A stretch of 64,000 nt of DNA from Diorhabda sublineata (taxonomy: Eukaryota > Arthropoda > Insecta > Coleoptera > Chrysomelidae): contig NC_079482.1 in assembly GCF_026230105.1 (NCBI RefSeq), positions 4,092,001-4,156,000 of the forward strand, in the 5' to 3' direction. The first letter of the stretch is position 1; every line of letters begins with the position of its first letter. Under the pieces are notes generated by a model. It ran no database searches. It was not told where the DNA came from and worked only from the letters and a program-made list of their open reading frames with translations. The position numbers and the translations under genes are program-made. This document shows positions 59,414 through 64,000 of this stretch, in pieces.

Positions 59414-59482
59414 CCCAGTCGGACTTGAGCCTGCGACCATTTGAATGGAAAGCGGCGACCTAACCACGCGACCATCGACGCG
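59414..59482 (-). repeat. tRNA-like sequence (SINE head or tRNA pseudogene)
   Basis: On the - strand: TCGATGGTCGCGTGGTTAGG, TCGCCGCTTTCCATTCAAAT, GGTCGCAGGCTCAAGTCCGA. This has a box A-like TGGTCGCGTGGTTAGG and a box B-like GGCTCAAGTCC at tRNA spacing. The anticodon stem does not pair well (CCGCT against CAAAT) and there is no proper acceptor stem, so it is not a working tRNA gene. Text of this kind heads many tRNA-derived SINEs. Confidence 0.55.
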
Positions 59483-60234
59483 TTTTTGTTATAAATCGTA
59501 AGCGAAAAATTCATAATTCAATTTCAGCCGATGCTACTAATAAATATCAATTTTTTCCATAATTTTTATTTTCTTAATAAATATCAATTTTGAATTAGTA
59601 ACACGTTGGTAAACTTACAAATCTTCATTGTTTCTTGTGAAATTTTAATGTTTGATTTGAAAATTCTTCATTCATTCATTTCATTTATTTTCTCATTGAA
59701 TTATTTATTGTCATCAAAAGTGGGGATGTGCAAAATTTTCAGCCAATAGGATAATTAAAAATAATACTATCTAGACATACAAATTAACAAAGTTAAAATG
59801 GGATGATAGAAAATAAAAGTTTTCCACTACAGAGTTGTCAAACAAATTAGTTTTATAAAGCGTAATATTCATTGAAACCGATTGTCTTATTTTAAAATTA
59901 TTTTGTCCTATATTAACTTGAGACGCACTGTAAAACGTGATTGAGATATTCTCTGTTAAATGATTGGAAATATTTCAAATTTTTCTTAACAAACGAAACT
60001 TCAATGTTTCTTATTGCACATGTGGCAACCGTGCTAAATATTTTTTTACGATCTGTTTAATTAGAGAAAATTAAATCTCTCTACATCTTACCATACTTTT
60101 ATTTGTCGCTCAAATTAATCTGTTCATTCAATTAAGAAAAGAAAAACAATTTGTATCTAATTTACACGTCTTTTATTATAAAATTACCTCATTATTCATA
60201 TAATTCATATTATTAATGGAAATAATATCCTTAC
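59483..60234 (-). other. Intron of nested gene, donor side
   Basis: AT-rich, no gene recognised. The donor on the - strand is CAG|GTAAGG at 60235/60234. Confidence 0.5.
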
Positions 60235-60528
60235 CTGAAGTTTATATACAATCTCGTCCTGTTCCACAACTTGTTTAACTAAACTTTCCATAAACTGTTT
60301 CGCGATTTTAACTTTCTCTTGCCAAACGGGTAGTTCGCAACTCAACGAAATACATTCTTTTTTCAAAGAATCTAATTCGTGTTGCTTTATATCGACCATT
60401 GATTTAGTATCTCTCAAAGATTTTTGCAATTCGCACTTTCTTGACGATAATTCCGTAACCATTTTCGATCTCTTCTCGGTTTCTTTCTGTTCCAATGCCA
60501 TTTGCAATAACTTTTCAGAAATATCCAT
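60235..60528 (-). CDS. Nested coiled-coil protein, exon 1 (N-terminal)
   Basis: Starts ATG at 60526-60528 in the context GAAAGATGG, which is why I chose it; the 5' side is AT-rich without an earlier in-frame Met. 98 codons: MDISEKLLQMALEQKETEKR, SKMVTELSSRKCELQKSLRD, TKSMVDIKQHELDSLKKECI, SLSCELPVWQEKVKIAKQFM and ESLVKQVVEQDEIVYKLQ, then GTAAGG. Strong heptad periodicity (Leu/Val/Ile with Glu/Lys/Gln) over nearly its full length indicates a long coiled coil. No signal peptide or membrane segment. It joins in phase 0 to exon 2, 3.7 kb away. The gene lies antisense within the last PLC-epsilon intron. I do not recognise the family; further small exons between the two cannot be ruled out. Confidence 0.72.
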
Positions 60529-61369
60529 CTTTCTCAGAAAAAAAAAACAATCGGACGAGTAATGAGTTTTATATTAGACGTTTGACGTTTGACAGTTCTG
60601 TTCAAGTCATTATTTCATGGGCTACTAGATGTTCTTTATCTCATTTCTTTTGATGTGTTTAATATAAAATAATTCAATTAATATCTTCTCTTCGCGGTAC
60701 AGAAAACTTTTTAATTATCAAGATGAATAATTTAACAATCCAATTAAAATGATGCAACAATGTTTGTATTTTATAATTAAAATTATAACCGGAGCGTCTG
60801 TAATTTACAATCATGGCTGTCGTACAAAGAGGTATTTTATTAATTAAAAATATAGTTCCAACTTCTGTGTAGCTTGTTTTCATTTCTTTCATTACAAAAT
60901 AACCAGATTATTAACATAAGAAGATTATTAATATACGAGGGCAAATCAATAAATTCGTATAACTAAATAAATGATATTTTGCACTTTTTAACCGCTTTTT
61001 AAAAGCTGCTTCTTCCACTGTATCGTTTTTACAACTGCAATTTTATTTCTTAAGTTTGTAAACGAAAGGATGCTCTGAAAATAGCGCTTCTATAATACAG
61101 AGTGACGATAAAGTGATTCATAAAATTCAACGTACAAAGTTCATATTTCACATGGAAAAAAATGTAAAAACAAGTCATAGAAAAAACTGATGAAAATAAA
61201 AAAACAATTTAAACTTGATTCCTATGGCAAATAGTGAAAGGGACACAGTGTGAGCAATTCCTGTAAGAAATAGTTTTGATTTAAAAGACTGTTTAGTTCG
61301 CTATCTTAAAGTTTTCCAATAATACAAAAACTTTTTATACACTCTCCCTAAAAAGAAAAAAATTGTGCG
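60529..61369. other. 5' flank of the nested gene
   Basis: AT-rich. A promoter for the - strand gene should be here but I see no TATA box or initiator I would defend. Confidence 0.35.
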
Positions 61370-61885
61370 GGACGATCCAAGTTATCTACGCCCTTTGACG
61401 ATACTCCGAACAACTCTGCGTCGAATATTGGAGTTGGATATGAAACTGCAAACATTTAAAATACAGCTAGTACAAGAATTGAAGAAAACATGATCTAATT
61501 CCAAGAAATCTTCTTCAATACCATGATCGATCGCTTTGGAAGAAACCCAATTTCAATTGAATGGGCATATCAACTCACAAAATTGTATATTCAGGAGTAC
61601 ACTCAATTGGAATATCTTCACGTTCTACAAAAGTAACGATTTATCTTCAAAGGGCTTAATTTTTTCAGCTGCAGTTACATAATTAGGTTACAATAAGGTT
61701 ACAATTAAATATCGTTGCATCAAGATGGCGCAACCTGTAATAGATCCAACGAGAGTGTATTGAGTGAACCAAGCACATTACTACAATTATAGGAAGCTTT
61801 AGTTAAGAAATGGGTACCATCCAAGAAGAAATTCTCAAAAAATCCATGTGCCAGGCTTCAGAAATGCCAGTCACTTAGACGATAT
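61370..61885 (+). pseudogene. Tc1/mariner-superfamily transposase remnant
   Basis: The + strand shows LTILRTTLRRILELDMKLQT with FKIQLVQELK (second helix-turn-helix and the KIQLVQEL link), then LEETQFQLNGHINSQNCIF (around the first catalytic Asp; family text is DEA.F.LNG.VN.QNCR.W), and LHQDGATCNRS near 61711 (second catalytic Asp). The C-terminal third is not recognisable. Frames shift between blocks and stops are common. It belongs to the same broad group as the elements at 25.0 and 54.9 kb. Confidence 0.65.
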
Positions 61886-61973
61886 TACCTTTAAAAAATA
61901 ATTTTCCAATTTATGTTCTTCATTTTGAATAAACATTTGTTTGAATACAATGTGTTTTGTTATTTCCATAGTA

Positions 61974-63552
61974 CAGTAGACTCCCGATTATCAGAGGTAA
62001 TCCAGGAAAACTCGGATAATACGAAAGTTAAGTTCATTTATGTTAAAAAAAGACGGAAAACCCCTTTAAAGGCTACAAAACATATAATAATCATTATTAC
62101 AAACCTGCAAAGCAAGTGGAAACATAGATTATTTCTTTGATCGTCTTCTGAAATAAACTCTTCCCTCGTTTGGACGATGCAATGTTGCGCCAACGCTGTA
62201 GAGACTGGATGTCACTCTTCTTGTTGCTCTATGAAAGCGAGAGCAGCGTCGATCCTTCACAGACTCTAGCACCAGTTACCATATCGATGATTCCCTCGTC
62301 GGTAATCTCCATCTGGACATCTTGATTACACCAATCACGAATATCTTCGCCGTTGATTTGATCTTCAATAGGCTAGTTCACTCACGTTCTCCAGCTCTGG
62401 CACTTTTTTGCATGCTATGCCAAATAAATTTTTCCATGACTTTTTAACGTTGGTTGTTTTTACCTCATCCCACGTTGACGCAATCCAGTATGACAAGGGA
62501 CATTCTTAACAGCCATTCCTTCGTCTAACTTCAAAATCAACATTTGGAGAAGATTTCGCCGGTAGATCCTCTTCATCGTTACTAGAACCCCTTGGCTCCA
62601 CCACTGCACAGTTCTTGCATCAGGATGAGATGGCGCATTATCCAAACATAGTAAAACAGATTTCCTGGGAAGCCTCTTTTTTATCAAAAACTCTTCAGTG
62701 ATAGGTACAAAATCGTTTGTTTGCGGTACATTGTTGACTTTTACATTGAAGGCTCTAGAATTCTTCGCCTTTCCAATAAGCAGCGCCCTTAGATTCAATG
62801 AGCCAGAAGCATTAGTTGTAGCCAGTATCGTTACCTTCTCTTTGCTTTTTTTAAATTGCGCGTTTTCAGATGAGTTTGCTTCTCACCACTAATATATATC
62901 TGCCTTACTCCATACCTCATCTTCCATCGATCCAGTCATCCGTCACTCGCGGTAAACGTTTTCTCACCATCTTTAAAGTTCTTTTGAAATCCAAGCGCCT
63001 TAGCCTGTTGCATCGACCTACTCGCAGGACTGCGCATCCCTCGAAGCTGGGAAAACCACAGAAATGGGCTTCAGATGTTTGCTGTCTGTCGTAGACACCT
63101 TTCTTCAAGGTCTTTCGACTAGGAAAACCACTACTAAACTTTTGTTGACATATTTTACGATTTCGTTTTTGTCTTCAATCGCCAACAGTCACTTTCCCAA
63201 CCCCCAAATCAGCAGCCACCTTGTGCCATTGTTTAATAGCATCAAATTTTGTTTCAAGAGAAACTACAAATCTCCTACGCGAGTGCGACTAGCACCAATA
63301 GAAATCAGCGCGAGTTCAGAGCAAACTGAGTCCAGAATGTGTCATCTTCCCCCTCCCACGAGATGACGGCTCGACCTAGCAACAGCCAGTAGACCACAAA
63401 AGAGGCGTCTACGGTTTGACCGCGCTTGTTACTGTACAAACAAATAACCATCGCTGCTCTCCGTAGACGCTATTAAGACCTTTATTTATGTCTGTTATTT
63501 TTGAATGACAAGCTCGGTTAACCCGGAGGCTCCTATAACTGAAAGTTTACTG
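61974..63552 (-). mobile_element. pogo/Tigger-like DNA transposon
   Basis: Ends: CAGTAGACTCCCGATTATCA at 61974 and, read inward from 63552, CAGTAAACTTTCAGTTATAG. TA lies directly outside both ends (61972-61973 and 63553-63554), as pogo elements require. The inner parts of the ends are diverged, so the copy is old. All coding is on the - strand. Confidence 0.8.
62160..63420 (-). pseudogene. pogo/Tigger transposase (CENP-B-like HTH and DDE domain)
   Basis: N-terminus near 63290-63170: RFVVSLETKFDAIKQWHKVA, ADLGVGKVTVGDWRQKRNRK, the CENP-B N-terminal helix-turn-helix that binds the element ends. A second, decayed HTH follows (KRTLKMVRKRLPRVTDDWID). The DDE core reads LNLRALLIGKAKNSRAFNVK, FLIKKRLPRKSVLLCLDNAP with SHPDA (second catalytic Asp in LDNAPSHPD) and QGVLVTMKRIYRRNLLQMLI. 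The C-terminal tail lies near 62400-62170. The segment expected between SHPD and QGVL is largely missing: the third catalytic Asp of P.D.GV is not present. Several stops and frameshifts. Inactive. Confidence 0.85.
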
Positions 63553-64000
63553 TAATTTCAAAATTGTAAAATGGCCAACTCTTCACGAGCTTTTGAGCTC
63601 TTTAACCAACTTCTTTCCAAACTCAATTTTTTGGTTTATGAATCACAAGATAGGCTGCTATGAATGTCAAATAAAAACTGAAAGGTGCGGACTCTTCAAA
63701 AATCAACAAGTGAAAGTGTGTTGACAGGCAACACTGCGCCTGTCAACAGGTATCTTAATTCATCAATATGCCGCTCAATCTCTTGAATGATGCCTAGTGT
63801 TTTGTGCGACTACAAATCCCTTTATTGGGGTGGATTATTCCACTTTTTCTTTTTGTTATACTTTTTTGTTGGTCCTGGCTTCGTTTATGAACTCTCTCCG
63901 TTTCCTTCTATTTCTGTATTTTGCTTCCTTCTTCTTCTCCCTCTTTCAATAGGACCTGGTCCTGTTCAATCCTGTACGTTTGACCTTCTTCTTGGATCTT
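63553..64000. other. Window end, no gene recognised
   Basis: Pyrimidine-rich near 63840-63960. On the - strand the text is Lys/Glu/Gln-rich and might be LINE-derived, but nothing firm. Confidence 0.3.

Noticed and set aside
59414..59482. A functional tRNA gene
   Set aside because: The anticodon stem does not pair and no acceptor stem closes.
50409..64000. Further PLC-epsilon exons (EF hands, X and Y barrel, C2, RA domains)
   Set aside because: I looked for a phase-2 acceptor followed by family-like text and for catalytic His-containing blocks and found none. They must lie beyond the window, or one short exon was missed.
1..64000. CRISPR array
   Set aside because: The tandem repeats have long, near-identical units without unique spacers, and the DNA is from a eukaryote.

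Overview
This is a window of insect nuclear DNA. It is AT-rich, has widely spaced spliced exons, and is crowded with class II transposon remnants typical of insects. It also carries a short run of the insect telomere motif TTAGG and several large satellite arrays. The mix of mariner, piggyBac, pogo/Tigger, Harbinger, Penelope and jockey/R1-type LINE debris fits a large repeat-rich genome, perhaps a beetle. The order is a guess; the insect assignment is firm.

Two host genes can be supported. The main one is the middle part of a phospholipase C epsilon-like gene on the + strand. Five exons (18795-18940, 32241-32544, 44198-44376, 47583-47766, 50110-50408) have consensus splice sites and join in frame. 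They encode the end of the CDC25/RasGEF-like domain and the region leading towards the PLC core. The 5' exons and the catalytic exons lie outside the window. Introns of 13.3, 11.7, 3.2 and 2.3 kb, plus an open-ended one of more than 13.6 kb, are filled with mobile DNA. The second gene, on the - strand (60528 down to 56249), is a two-exon coiled-coil protein of 180 aa. It lies inside the last open PLC-epsilon intron, and its own intron holds a 2.3-kb satellite array.

Layout: 0.46-7.7 kb, two Penelope-like (PLE) fragments bracketing a 618-bp satellite. 11.6-13.9 kb, a DNA transposon with terminal inverted repeats and a decayed intron-containing gene. 14.0-14.5 kb, jockey RT. 16.5-18.7 kb, a LINE tail and a 481-bp satellite ending just before PLC exon 1. 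19-32 kb, mariner fragments, LINE, a nearly complete Tc1/mariner element with about 620-bp inverted ends (25.0-27.4 kb), piggyBac, and a hairpin minisatellite. 32.5-44 kb, a Cys-rich remnant, a MITE, an R1-like LINE with a duplicated RT segment, and a 226-bp higher-order repeat. 44-50 kb, LINE RNase H and mariner debris. 52-55 kb, inverted repeats around a LINE tail, a Harbinger element carrying a MADF fragment, and mariner debris. 56-60.5 kb, the nested gene and 202-bp satellite. 61-63.6 kb, mariner and a pogo/Tigger element.

No convincing new functional gene system was found. The most interesting signals are: the shared architecture of the 618-bp and 481-bp satellites next to PLE sequence; a hairpin minisatellite with a hammerhead-ribozyme-like core; the rebuilt right end of the Tc1/mariner element; and the satellite-bearing antisense nested gene. 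Homology calls are from pattern recognition without database searches.
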